From contig LR778135.1 of NCBI GenBank assembly GCA_902810075.1, forward strand, positions 1,116,001 through 1,180,000: 64,000 nt of DNA. Reading direction: 5' to 3'. The notes under the pieces were generated by a model. The model was not told the origin of the DNA. It worked only from the letters and a program-made list of their open reading frames with translations, and searched no databases. The position numbers were made by a program, and so were the translations under genes. Below, one piece after another: positions 7,938 to 17,072 of the stretch (positions are counted from its first letter, which is position 1; the number at the start of each line of letters is the position of its first letter). The DNA is from Ruminococcaceae bacterium BL-6 (lineage in GTDB: Bacteria; Bacillota; Clostridia; Oscillospirales; Acutalibacteraceae).

Positions 7938-8543
7938 TTATGATCGCTCTTTTTCCGGCGCTTCGCCTTTCCGGCTCTTTTCGTTCTGCTTTTCGTTGTC
8001 CTCCAGCTCGCGTAGGATGCTTCCATCGAAGATTTTCCGGATCTCCGCAATGAATTCCGCGGGGTCTTCCTGCATCCCGGAATTCGCCCAGCGCCGGATC
8101 AGCCCCACAAAGGCGGTGGCGGTGAATTCCGCGAAAAAATCCCACTTTTTTTCCAGGCATTCCGTATTCTTGATCTTCTCGATGACCGAAACCAGAAGGT
8201 CCCGTATGTAATGGAACAGATATTCCTGAAAGGAGTTCTGCCCGACGGTATTCAGCGCATTGATGTAGAACGTTTTGTTTTTCTGCATGTAAAGGCACAG
8301 GTCCCGGATCCCGTTCGTCCAGTTTTCCACGGAGCCGTACCGCGTCACAAAGCGGGCGGTTTCCGTGTAGTAGATCCAGTTCATCAGGTCGTATTTATCC
8401 TGAAAATGGTAATAAAACGCCTGCCTTGTCACCCCGCAGTTCTCCACGATGTTCCTGACGGAGATTTTACTGAAATCCCTTTTGCTCATCAGTTCCTTCA
8501 GGGAAGAGGCGAGAGCGAGTTTTGTGATATTCGATTCCGACAT
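7938..8543 (-). CDS. TetR/AcrR family transcriptional regulator (DhaS-like)
   Basis: 201 residues. The N-terminal helix-turn-helix (FSKISVRNIVENCGVTRQAF followed by YYHFQDKYDL) is a standard TetR DNA-binding domain. The C-terminal part (FLFHYIRDLL-type helices, FVGLIRRWANSGMQEDP) resembles the TetR_C domain found in DhaS-type regulators of Firmicutes. The highly charged tail after residue 180 (NEKQNEKSRKGEAPEKERS) is probably disordered. No dihydroxyacetone kinase genes lie near, so the regulated genes are unknown. A minus-strand promoter is visible upstream at 8650-8678. Confidence 0.88.
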   Translation of the reverse strand: MSESNITKLALASSLKELMSKRDFSKISVRNIVENCGVTRQAFYYHFQDKYDLMNWIYYTETARFVTRYGSVENWTNGIRDLCLYMQKNKTFYINALNTVGQNSFQEYLFHYIRDLLVSVIEKIKNTECLEKKWDFFAEFTATAFVGLIRRWANSGMQEDPAEFIAEIRKIFDGSILRELEDNEKQNEKSRKGEAPEKERS

Positions 8544-8649
8544 TGCAAAATCTTCTTTCCAAACGGTGATGAGGGAGCTGCCCGCGGGACAAAGCGCCGG
8601 GAGGGAAGAAGCAGGGGACGGAACGGGAAACGCAGCATGCTTCTCCCAT

Positions 8650-8678
8650 ATTATAACAGATTTGGGTTTTGCCGTAAA
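8650..8678 (-). promoter_or_regulatory. Promoter of the TetR gene
   Basis: On the minus strand TTTACG (8678-8673), a 17-nt spacer, then TATAAT (8655-8650). The -10 is perfect, the -35 weak. It sits in the 305-nt gap between the divergent TetR and ferritin genes, which otherwise holds no gene. Confidence 0.55.
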
Positions 8679-8800
8679 GTGGGGCGGGGCGATTCCGTCC
8701 GTTATGCATGAAAAGGAAAATGAAGGAAAGCGGATAAAAATTTTTGATATTTTTTACTATATTAATAAGAATGATTCCTGATATTTGGGAATCCTGACGC

Positions 8801-8828
8801 TTGCAAAAAAAGACAAATATGTTACAAT
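8801..8828 (+). promoter_or_regulatory. Promoter of the ferritin gene
   Basis: TTGCAA (8801-8806), a 16-nt spacer and TACAAT (8823-8828), followed closely by the AAAGGAGG ribosome binding site of the ferritin gene. No clear PerR or Fur box was recognised. Confidence 0.7.
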
Positions 8829-8849
8829 ATAGCAAAAGGAGGTTTCAAT

Positions 8850-9365
8850 ATGCTGAACGAAAAAATTGTAAAGCTTTTGAATAATCAGATCAACCAGGAA
8901 TTCTATTCCGCCTATCTGTATCTCGATTTCTCCAACTACTATAAGGATGAGGGGCTCGACGGCTTTTCCAGCTGGTTCAATATCCAGGCGCAGGAAGAGC
9001 GCGACCATGCGATGCTGATGCTCCAGTATCTTCAGAACAACGACGAGAAGATCACGCTGGAAGCGGTCGCAAAGCCGGCGGCCGGCCCGTTTTCCGACCA
9101 CGCCGCGCCGCTGCACGCGTCGCTGGAGCACGAGCAGTATGTCACCGGGCTGATCCACTACATTTACGAGGAAGCGTATGCCGTCAAGGATTTCAGGACC
9201 ATGCAGTTCCTCGACTGGTTTGTCAAGGAACAGGGCGAGGAAGAAAACAACGCGGAGACGCAGATCAAGAAGATGAAGCTGTTCGGCTCCGACGCCAAGG
9301 GGCTTTATCAGCTGGATCAGGAAATGGGCGCGCGGGTTTACGCGGCACCGACGCTTGTGCTGTAA
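8850..9365 (+). CDS. ftnA: Bacterial non-haem ferritin
   Basis: 171 residues, the usual length for a bacterial ferritin. The ferroxidase-centre residues are recognisable in NQINQEFYSAYLYL and AQEERDHAMLMLQYL, with further glutamates in EHEQYVTGLIHYIYEEA and FVKEQGEEENNAE. The protein should form a 24-subunit cage in the cytoplasm that oxidises Fe(II) and stores iron, which also limits oxidative damage in anaerobes. AAAGGAGG lies 8 nt before the ATG. It is monocistronic, with a close promoter and a strong terminator. Bacterioferritin is unlikely because no haem-binding Met context is evident. Confidence 0.95.
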   Translation: MLNEKIVKLLNNQINQEFYSAYLYLDFSNYYKDEGLDGFSSWFNIQAQEERDHAMLMLQYLQNNDEKITLEAVAKPAAGPFSDHAAPLHASLEHEQYVTGLIHYIYEEAYAVKDFRTMQFLDWFVKEQGEEENNAETQIKKMKLFGSDAKGLYQLDQEMGARVYAAPTLVL

Positions 9366-9377
9366 TCAGGCGGTTCG

Positions 9378-9419
9378 AAAAAAAGCAGGGGATGTTCTTT
9401 CGCCATCCCCTGCTTTTTT
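9378..9419. terminator. Terminator after ferritin, shared with a convergent small gene
   Basis: AGCAGGGGATG (9384-9394) pairs with CATCCCCTGCT (9404-9414); an A run lies before and a T run after, so it works on both strands. Its last bases overlap the stop codon of the minus-strand gene at 9418. Confidence 0.88.
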
Positions 9420-9591
9420 ACTGGAATCCCGTGCTGTTCAGATAATCGACAAACCGGTGCAGCTCTTCCGCCGTTCGGATGTGTTCGTTCTTTTCGTGCA
9501 GATCCATCTGCATGCCGACCGGAAGGGAGAGAAAATATCTTCTCGTGCTGCTGCTGCGCCGGATCAGATCGTGAAGATCGTCCGCTTTCAT
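9418..9591 (-). CDS. Small hypothetical protein, 57 residues
   Basis: The minus strand from 9591 reads MKADDLHDLIRRSSSTRRYF, then LSLPVGMQMDLHEKNEHIRT and AEELHRFVDYLNSTGFQ before TAA. GGGGTGA sits 5-6 nt before the ATG. The composition (SLPVxMQxxLHExNxxIRTxxELH) looks like a conserved small Clostridia protein, but I cannot name a family. It is predicted soluble and helical. It converges on the ferritin gene and shares its terminator; the stop codon TAA overlaps the hairpin's T run. Confidence 0.6.
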   Translation of the reverse strand: MKADDLHDLIRRSSSTRRYFLSLPVGMQMDLHEKNEHIRTAEELHRFVDYLNSTGFQ

Positions 9592-9740
9592 AAAATCACC
9601 CCGGATTTATGGTTCCCTTTCCCGCCGGAAAGCGGGAAAGAAAATTCTGGAAAAGAAAACGGGGAAAGCGGGCGGCGGGAGGAACAGATCCGGGTTTCGC
9701 AATGAAGATGAATTGCTGTGATATGGAGGGGAAGTGGAGT

Positions 9741-10529
9741 ATGAATTCTGTTTTATGGGCGGTTTACGGAACCGGGTTTACCTTCTTCATGACGGCGCTC
9801 GGCGCGGCAATGGTCTTTTTCTTCCGGGGCGCCGTGCGCAAAGGGGTCCAGCATGTTTTTCTGGGATTCGCGGCGGGCGTGATGATCGCGGCATCCGTCT
9901 GGTCGCTGCTGATCCCGGCCATCGACCAGGCGGAAGAGCAGGGGATGGCCGGCTGGGTCCCGGCGGCGGGCGGCTTCGTCCTGGGCGGCCTTTTCCTGCT
10001 TGCGCTGGACAGCCTGCTGCCGCACCTCCATCTGGGCGAAACGAAGCCCGAGGGCGTTTCCTCCTCGTTCAAAAGGACGACGCTGCTCGTGTTCGCCGTG
10101 ACCCTGCATAATATTCCGGAAGGGATGGCGGTCGGCCTGGCGTTTGCGCTGGCAGCGCAGAGCACGGGGGACGCGTCGTTTTCGGCGGCGGTGGCGCTCG
10201 CCCTCGGGATCGGCATCCAGAATTTTCCGGAGGGCGCGGCCATCTCCCTGCCCCTGCGGGAAGAGGGGCTCGGAACCGGGAAGGCGTTCGTCGGCGGGGT
10301 CCTTTCCGGCATTGTGGAGCCGATTTTCGGGATTCTGACCGTGCTGGTCGCGGGCAGCGTCACGCCGCTGATGCCGTGGCTGCTCGCGTTCGCGGCGGGC
10401 GCCATGATCTATGTCGTCGTCGAGGAGCTGATTCCGGAAGCGAACCAGGGCGAGCATTCCAATATGGGGACCCTGGGCGTCATGTTCGGGTTCCTTGTCA
10501 TGATGATCCTCGACGTCGCCCTCGGATAG
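9741..10529 (+). CDS. ZIP family metal transporter
   Basis: 262 residues with about eight hydrophobic helices. The signature helices IV and V carry TLHNIPEGMAVG and GIQNFPEGAAIS, the His/Asn/Glu residues that form the metal path in ZIP permeases (ZupT branch). A short His-containing loop (PHLHLGETK) lies between helices III and IV. The protein should import Zn(II) or other divalent metals across the cytoplasmic membrane. The ATG at 9741 follows GGAGGGG with 9-nt spacing; the reading frame stays open further upstream but without family-like sequence. It is monocistronic, with no metal-regulator gene beside it. Confidence 0.9.
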   Translation: MNSVLWAVYGTGFTFFMTALGAAMVFFFRGAVRKGVQHVFLGFAAGVMIAASVWSLLIPAIDQAEEQGMAGWVPAAGGFVLGGLFLLALDSLLPHLHLGETKPEGVSSSFKRTTLLVFAVTLHNIPEGMAVGLAFALAAQSTGDASFSAAVALALGIGIQNFPEGAAISLPLREEGLGTGKAFVGGVLSGIVEPIFGILTVLVAGSVTPLMPWLLAFAAGAMIYVVVEELIPEANQGEHSNMGTLGVMFGFLVMMILDVALG

Positions 10530-10565
10530 GGAGCGGGAAATGCCTGAGCGCGGGCGCTTTTCCCC

Positions 10566-10593
10566 TTGACAACCTGTCCAAATCTGGTATAGT
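10566..10593 (+). promoter_or_regulatory. Promoter upstream of eno
   Basis: TTGACA (10566-10571), a 16-nt spacer and TATAGT (10588-10593). It implies a leader of roughly 140 nt before eno. Confidence 0.7.
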
Positions 10594-10620
10594 GGGGGGA
10601 GAAAAATTTTTATTATTTTT

Positions 10621-10636
10621 GTTAGCAAATGCTAAC
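10621..10636. promoter_or_regulatory. Perfect palindrome in the eno leader
   Basis: GTTAGC-AAAT-GCTAAC, about 25 nt downstream of the presumed transcription start. It may be a repressor site or a small hairpin; the protein is unknown. Confidence 0.4.
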
Positions 10637-10720
10637 GCTATGTGGGGACTGAAAAAGCGCGGGGCCGGGGGCTGAATTTGCCGCGCGAAGGCTCTCCGCA
10701 GCTGAAAAAATCTGGTGTAA

Positions 10721-12025
<1,305 letters not shown>

Positions 12026-12064
12026 CGGCGGGCTCCTTCGTGCCGATACGGCAAAGATCCAATC

Positions 12065-12098
12065 AAAAAGCGGCGTGGTCGGAAAGCGCCGCTTTTTG
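12065..12098 (+). terminator. Terminator after eno
   Basis: AAAAAGCGGCG (12065-12075) pairs perfectly with CGCCGCTTTTT (12087-12097). Confidence 0.9.
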
Positions 12099-12673
12099 TT
12101 CGGCCCGGGAAAAAGCGGAAGGCCGGAGCAGAACAATTTGAATGTATATTTATGCAATAGAAAACGATTTCCGGGATTTTTCGCCTGAAAATCTCCCGCA
12201 CAAAAGCGGGCCGGCGGACGGCGCCGGGAGGAACCGTCTGTCCGCCGGTATTTTCGGCGGGCCGGGCCTTTCGCGGAAGAAGGGCGGGCCTCGGGCAGCT
12301 CCCGCGCTTTTGCGGCGTCTGCCCCGGGAACCGGCTGCGGCGGGTGTGTTTTTCCTTTGGGGAAATTCCGGGGACCGGCCCCTTTTCCGGCCGCCTATTT
12401 GCAGCGGATGAATCCGGCTCCTGCATCTTTCCTGAAAAAGCGGATAAAACAGGGCTTTTTGGCAGCAAAAAGGAATTCTTTTTCCGCATATTCCCCGGCT
12501 TTGAAAGGGGCCCGGATCAAGCGCTGCAAAACGGCGGATGAAAAAATTCATTTATCCCCTTTGGCGCCTAAGAAGGGGATGGCCGCGCTGCCTGCTGGAA
12601 AAGTAGGAAAATCGCCGGATTTCCGCCAAAATTTGTGCATTACCCTAAATTGGCGCGCAATGTGTGAAAATGA
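12099..12673. other. Non-coding gap between eno and the glnA promoter
   Basis: About 575 bp with no convincing gene. It is rich in short GC dyads, the clearest being CCGGCGGAC (12211-12219) with GTCCGCCGG (12240-12248). Open frames here are low-complexity Pro/Arg/Gly-rich and lack RBSs. An untranslated RNA is possible but not shown. Confidence 0.5.
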
Positions 12674-12702
12674 TTGACAAGGACCGTATAAATAGTTACA
12701 AT
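12674..12702 (+). promoter_or_regulatory. Promoter of glnA
   Basis: TTGACA (12674-12679), exactly 17 nt, then TACAAT (12697-12702): a near-consensus vegetative promoter. It leaves a leader of about 85 nt before the glnA start. Confidence 0.9.
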
Positions 12703-12729
12703 AATCATGATATTATTCATTATTCTATG

Positions 12730-12776
12730 ACAGCAAGGAGGTTCTGACAAAGAGCGGCCCTGCTGTTTTTATTTTT
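12730..12776 (+). terminator. Leader attenuator between the glnA promoter and glnA
   Basis: ACAGCAAGG (12730-12738) pairs with CCCTGCTGT (12758-12766; one A-C mismatch), followed by TTTTTATTTTT. This intrinsic terminator sits after the promoter and before the glnA RBS, so it can only act by premature termination. The AAGGAG in the 5' part could be displayed as a hexaloop with A at position 1 and G at position 4, the pattern bound by ANTAR proteins; a second such hairpin was not clearly found. Confidence 0.7.
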
Positions 12777-12792
12777 AAGGAGGTAGAGTGAT

Positions 12793-14124
12793 TTGGGCAG
12801 GCATACCAAAGCTGATATTATCCGGATGATTGAAGAAAATAATGTCAGATTTATTCGGCTTCAGTTTACGGATATTTTCGGAACCCTGAAAAACGTGGTG
12901 ATTACCGGCAGCCAGGTCGAAAAGGCGCTGGACAACAAATGCATGTTCGACGGGTCCTCCATTGAAGGCTTTGTCCGGATTGAAGAATCCGATATGTATT
13001 TGCACCCGGACCTCGATTCGTTTCTGATTTTCCCGTGGAGCAGCCAGCAGGGCAAAACGGCCCGGCTGATCTGCGACGTCTATAAGCCTGATGGCGTCCC
13101 GTTTGAGGGCGATCCGCGCTTTATTCTGAAAAAGGTTCTGGAAAAGGCCGCCCGAATGGGCTACGCCTTCAACGTCGGGGCGGAATGCGAGTTTTTCCTG
13201 TTCAATACCGATGAATTCGGGCACCCCACAACGGTGACGCACGATACCGCAGGATATTTCGATCTCGGCCCCGCCGATCTGGGTGAAAGCGCAAGGCGCG
13301 ACATCTGCCTTGTGCTGGAAGATATGGGGCTCGAGATCGAAACCTCGCACCACGAGCTTGCGACGGCGCAGCACGAGATCGATTTCAAGTACGGCGAGGC
13401 GCTCGCCGCGGCCGACAATCTGATGACCTTCAAAATGATCGTGCGGACGGTCGCGAATTCCCACGGGCTTTGCGCCAGCTTTATGCCGAAGCCGATTTCC
13501 GACCAGGCGGGCTCGGGCCTGCACACGAACATGTCGCTGTTCCGGGACGGCCGGAACGCCTTTTACGACCCGTCGGCCAAAACGGGCCTGAGCACGGTCG
13601 TGTACCATTTCATCGCGGGGATCATCCGCCACATCAAGGGCACCTGCGCTATTACGAACCCGCTTGTCAATTCCTATAAACGGCTCGTCACGGGCTACGA
13701 GGCCCCCTGCTATATCGCGTGGACCCCGGGCAACCGCAGCGCCCTGGTGCGTGTCCCGGCAAGCCGCGGGGAGGGGACGCGCGTGGAACTGCGCAATCCC
13801 GACCCCACAGCGAACCCGTATCTGGAGTTTGCCGTGCTGCTTGCCGCGGGCCTTCAGGGGATCGAAGAGGGATTGGAAGCCCCGCCCGCCGTTCTGGCGA
13901 ATATTTACGACATGTCGCCGCAGGAGCGGGAGAAAAACGGAATCGGCAGCCTGCCGACCAATCTGTTCGAGGCGGTGCAGGCCATGAAGGAAGACCCGTT
14001 CATCGCCGAGGTCCTCGGCGAGCACGCCTACCGCAAATATCTGGAAGCCAAGGAAAAGGAATGGCAGCGGTTCAACAGTACGGTGACCCAGTGGGAGGTA
14101 CAGGAGTACCTGAACAAATTCTGA
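12793..14124 (+). CDS. glnA: Glutamine synthetase, type I (GSI-alpha)
   Basis: 443 residues. It makes glutamine from glutamate, ammonia and ATP and forms a dodecamer. Visible motifs are FDGSSIEGF (near residue 55), AECEFFLF, the ATP/metal region GLHTNMSLF and ITNPLVNSYKRL, then NRSALVRVP. The NLYDLP adenylylation site of GSI-beta enzymes is replaced by NIYDMSPQER, in keeping with the shorter GSI-alpha form controlled by feedback and transcription. The TTG start at 12793 has AAGGAGG 8 nt upstream. Expression is probably governed by the leader attenuator and the ANTAR protein encoded 39 nt downstream. Confidence 0.96.
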   Translation: MGRHTKADIIRMIEENNVRFIRLQFTDIFGTLKNVVITGSQVEKALDNKCMFDGSSIEGFVRIEESDMYLHPDLDSFLIFPWSSQQGKTARLICDVYKPDGVPFEGDPRFILKKVLEKAARMGYAFNVGAECEFFLFNTDEFGHPTTVTHDTAGYFDLGPADLGESARRDICLVLEDMGLEIETSHHELATAQHEIDFKYGEALAAADNLMTFKMIVRTVANSHGLCASFMPKPISDQAGSGLHTNMSLFRDGRNAFYDPSAKTGLSTVVYHFIAGIIRHIKGTCAITNPLVNSYKRLVTGYEAPCYIAWTPGNRSALVRVPASRGEGTRVELRNPDPTANPYLEFAVLLAAGLQGIEEGLEAPPAVLANIYDMSPQEREKNGIGSLPTNLFEAVQAMKEDPFIAEVLGEHAYRKYLEAKEKEWQRFNSTVTQWEVQEYLNKF

Positions 14125-14163
14125 ACGCATGATCCGAGTATGCCGGCGGGGGTGTGACCATGA

Positions 14164-14706
14164 ATGGCCAGTGTGATTATCGCAAATTCAAATAAAGATT
14201 CCGCCAGAAGGATCGGGGCGGTTTTGAAATCCAGCGGGCTGCTGCTCAGCGGGATCTGCACCACGGGGGCCCAGGTCATGGAAATGACGAATTACCACTA
14301 CCGCGGCGGCGTGGTGGTGTGCAGCCTGGACCTGCCGGATCTTCCGGCGGCGGACCTGCCCGGCATGGCCCGCAACTATGATTTCCTGTTTATCGCAAAG
14401 CCGTTTCAGGCGGGCATGGTGCCCGCGCTGGAATCCGCGTGCCTGATGACGCCGCTGCGAAAGCCGGAGCTTTCCGCTTCGGTGTACATGTTTCTCAATC
14501 TTTCCGACCCCGTCAGCCCGGCCGTCAAAAAAAAAATAGCGTCCGGCGCGCTGGATGCAAAGGAGATCGTCGGCCGGGCGAAGGCCCTGCTGATGGAGCG
14601 GAATTATTTCACGGAGCCGCAGGCGCACCGGTTTCTGCAGAAAAAGAGCATGGACACTGGCAAAAAGCTGGCGGAGACGGCTATGGTTGTATTGGAACTG
14701 TTCTAG
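14164..14706 (+). CDS. ANTAR-domain RNA-binding antiterminator with pseudo-receiver
   Basis: 180 residues. Residues 1-110 form a receiver-like fold (MASVIIANSN..., possible phospho-acceptor Asp56 in SLDLPD, Lys78 in AKPF), but the usual acidic pair near residue 10 is missing (NSNKD), so phosphorylation is doubtful. The C-terminus (AKALLMERNYFTEPQAHRFL then QKKSMDTGKKLAETAM) is an ANTAR domain, which binds paired hexaloop RNA hairpins to prevent termination. Its position behind glnA, as described for the nitR/glnR genes of solventogenic clostridia, suggests control of the glnA leader attenuator. The TAG stop at 14704-14706 is shared with the first bases of an inserted repeat element. Confidence 0.88.
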   Translation: MASVIIANSNKDSARRIGAVLKSSGLLLSGICTTGAQVMEMTNYHYRGGVVVCSLDLPDLPAADLPGMARNYDFLFIAKPFQAGMVPALESACLMTPLRKPELSASVYMFLNLSDPVSPAVKKKIASGALDAKEIVGRAKALLMERNYFTEPQAHRFLQKKSMDTGKKLAETAMVVLELF

Positions 14707-14858
14707 GCCTTGTTTGAGAGATAAAAAACGACGGATTTTCGAGATAAAATTGTGCCGAACAGGGAAAAAAGATTTTTCCGGATTCCGAGCATTTTTGACG
14801 CCGGGCGGCGCAATTTTAGCCGAAACAGACTGGTTCCTTGATTTTCCAAACGAGGCCT
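14705..14858 (+). mobile_element. MITE-like repeat, copy A
   Basis: About 154 bp bounded by AGGCCTTGTTTG (left) and CAAACGAGGCCT (right), near-perfect terminal inverted repeats. The interior (ATAAAAAACGACGGATTTTC, GAGATAAAATTGTG, CGCAATTTTAGCCGAAACAG) is repeated in reverse orientation at 33175-33362. There is no coding capacity. The left end supplies the AG of the ANTAR gene's TAG stop. ACTGTTC occurs close to both ends, but not directly abutting on the right, so a target duplication is uncertain. Confidence 0.8.
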
Positions 14859-14896
14859 GGGGACTGTTCCGGATTTGAAAGAAGGGGAGAGAGAAA

Positions 14897-15727
14897 ATGA
14901 AGTTCACCAAAATGCAGGGGATCGGGAACGACTATCTTTACTTCAACTGCTTTGAGGGAAAGGTGGAAGACCCCGCGGCGCTTTCCGTCCGGCTGAGCGA
15001 CCGGCATTTCGGCGTCGGCTCGGACGGGATCATCCTGATCGGCCCGAGCGACCGGGCGGACTGCTCCATGGACATCTACAACGCGGACGGTTCCCGTGCC
15101 ATGATGTGCGGGAACGGGATCCGATGCGTCGGGAAATATGTTTACGAGCGGGGCATCGCGAAAAAAGACGTCCTTACGGTGGAAACGCAGAGCGGTGTCA
15201 AGACGCTGTACCTCACCGTGAAGGATGGCACCGTGACCAGCGTGAAGGTCAATATGGGAAAGCCGATCCTGAAGGCTTCCGCCATACCGGCGCTGTTCTC
15301 TTCCGATCGGGTCGTCGACCAGCCGCTTCAGGCCGCCGGGCGGGAATACCGCGTCACCTGCGTGTCGATGGGGAACCCGCACTGCGTCGTGTTCGTGGAT
15401 GACGTCGATGCCGTCAGCCTGGAAGAAATCGGACCATCGTTCGAATTCCACCACATGTTCCCGCAGCGCGTCAACACCGAGTTCGTCCAGATCGTCGGGG
15501 ACGGCGAGGTGAAGATGCGCGTCTGGGAGCGCGGCTCGGGCGAAACGTGGGCCTGCGGCACCGGTGCGTGCGCCGCGGCGGTGGCCTGCGCGCTCAACGG
15601 GAAAACCGGGCGCCGGGTGCTCGTCCATCTGAAGGGCGGGGACCTGAATATCGAATGGGACGAAAAGACGGACGAAGTCTCCATGCAGGGTCCCGCTGAA
15701 TTTGTCTTTGACGGAGAAATCCGATGA
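14897..15727 (+). CDS. dapF: Diaminopimelate epimerase
   Basis: 276 residues. It converts LL- to meso-diaminopimelate for lysine and peptidoglycan synthesis without a cofactor, using two cysteines. Both are in canonical settings: MMCGNGIRC (near residue 75) and WACGTGACAAA (near residue 220). The N-terminus MKFTKMQGIGNDYLYF is typical. GGGGAGAGAG precedes the ATG. It is followed 35 nt later by dapL, which makes its substrate, so the two act consecutively in the aminotransferase variant of the pathway. Confidence 0.96.
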   Translation: MKFTKMQGIGNDYLYFNCFEGKVEDPAALSVRLSDRHFGVGSDGIILIGPSDRADCSMDIYNADGSRAMMCGNGIRCVGKYVYERGIAKKDVLTVETQSGVKTLYLTVKDGTVTSVKVNMGKPILKASAIPALFSSDRVVDQPLQAAGREYRVTCVSMGNPHCVVFVDDVDAVSLEEIGPSFEFHHMFPQRVNTEFVQIVGDGEVKMRVWERGSGETWACGTGACAAAVACALNGKTGRRVLVHLKGGDLNIEWDEKTDEVSMQGPAEFVFDGEIR

Positions 15728-15762
15728 ATTGAATTTATTTTAAGGAAGGAAAGGTGTTTTTC

Positions 15763-16980
15763 TTGCTGAAAGTCAACCGTAATTTTGTAAAGCTTCCTCC
15801 CAGCTATTTATTTGTGGATATCGCGGCCCGCGTCAATGAATTTACGAAACAGCATCCGGAAAAGCCGATTATCCGCCTCGGAATCGGCGACGTCACCCTT
15901 CCGCTCCCGGAAGCGGTCGTCCAGGCCATGACGGAGGCGTCGAAGGAAATGGGAAAGATGGAGACGTTCCGCGGCTACGGCCCGGAATGCGGCTATGAGT
16001 TCCTGAGAAAGGCAATTTCGGAAAACGACTACGGAAAGCGAGGCGTCGATATCGGCGTCGACGAGATCTTCGTCAGCGACGGCGCGAAGTCCGACACGGG
16101 CAATATCGGCGACATTTTCTCTTCGGACAACGTGGTCGCGGTGTGCGACCCGGTCTACCCGGTTTATGTGGACACCAACGTCATGGCGGGCCGCGCCGGG
16201 GAGTATGAGGAAGGCAAGGGCTGGAACAGGATCGTTTACATGCCGTGCCGCAAAGAGAACCATTTTCTGCCGGAGCTGCCGGAAAAGGAAGCCGACATCA
16301 TTTACCTCTGCTTCCCGAACAACCCCTCCGGCGCCGGAATCACGGCGGATGAGCTGAAAAAATGGGTCGATTATGCGAACGGGCACAAGTCCGTGATCCT
16401 GTACGACGCGGCCTACGAAGCGTATATCACGGAGGACCTGCCGCACAGCATCTACGAGATCGAGGGCGCGAAAACCTGCGCGATCGAGTTCCGCAGCTTT
16501 TCCAAGACGGCCGGCTTCACCGGAACCCGCTGCGCGTTCACCGTCGTGCCGAAGGAGCTGGTGTTCGGCGGCATTTCCCTCAACAAGCTCTGGAGCCGCC
16601 GGCAGTCCACGAAGATGAACGGCGTCTCCTATGTGGTGCAGCGCGCCGCCGAGGCCGTTTATTCCAAAGAGGGCATGGCCCAGGTGAAAAAGAACATCGC
16701 CTATTATCAGAATAACGCGAGGATCATCCGCGAAGGGCTTTCCGCGGCGGGCTTCGAGGTTTACGGCGGGGTCAACTCCCCGTACATCTGGCTGAAAACG
16801 CCGGGCGGCCTCACCTCGTGGGAGTTTTTCGACCTGCTCCTTCAAAAGACGGGGGTCGTCGGAACGCCCGGCTCCGGATTCGGCATCAGCGGCGAGGGTT
16901 ACTTCCGGCTGACTTCCTTCAACACCAGGGAGAACACGGAAAAGGCCGTCAAGAGGATCATTGGGTCCTTTCAGGCATAA
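15763..16980 (+). CDS. dapL: LL-diaminopimelate aminotransferase
   Basis: 405 residues, PLP-dependent. It makes LL-diaminopimelate directly from tetrahydrodipicolinate and glutamate, bypassing the succinyl or acetyl intermediates. Motifs: [40 protein letters not shown] and [13 protein letters not shown], whose Lys binds PLP. The TTG at 15763 gives [17 protein letters not shown], matching the family start; a GTG at 15754 is the alternative. Together with dapF this is the dapL pathway common in Clostridia. Confidence 0.94.
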   Translation: MLKVNRNFVKLPPSYLFVDIAARVNEFTKQHPEKPIIRLGIGDVTLPLPEAVVQAMTEASKEMGKMETFRGYGPECGYEFLRKAISENDYGKRGVDIGVDEIFVSDGAKSDTGNIGDIFSSDNVVAVCDPVYPVYVDTNVMAGRAGEYEEGKGWNRIVYMPCRKENHFLPELPEKEADIIYLCFPNNPSGAGITADELKKWVDYANGHKSVILYDAAYEAYITEDLPHSIYEIEGAKTCAIEFRSFSKTAGFTGTRCAFTVVPKELVFGGISLNKLWSRRQSTKMNGVSYVVQRAAEAVYSKEGMAQVKKNIAYYQNNARIIREGLSAAGFEVYGGVNSPYIWLKTPGGLTSWEFFDLLLQKTGVVGTPGSGFGISGEGYFRLTSFNTRENTEKAVKRIIGSFQA

Positions 16981-17000
16981 CATAAGATCCGTGATCCGCG

Positions 17001-17056
17001 CCGGTTATCCTTCGCGCAGTGTAACCGGGCGCATGCAAACGTGACGAAGCGCGAAG
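17001..17056 (+). promoter_or_regulatory. Structured leader upstream of carA
   Basis: CCGGTTA (17001-17007) pairs with TAACCGG (17022-17028). CTTCGCG in its loop (17010-17016) is the exact complement of CGCGAAG (17050-17056), immediately before the carA RBS. The two helices are either a pseudoknot or alternatives. A regulatory role is inference. Confidence 0.45.
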
Positions 17057-17072
17057 AAATGGTGGTTTTACA

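Noticed and set aside
12142..12411. An 89-residue frame upstream of glnA
   Set aside because: Pro/Gly/Arg-rich low-complexity translation of a GC-rich gap with no RBS.
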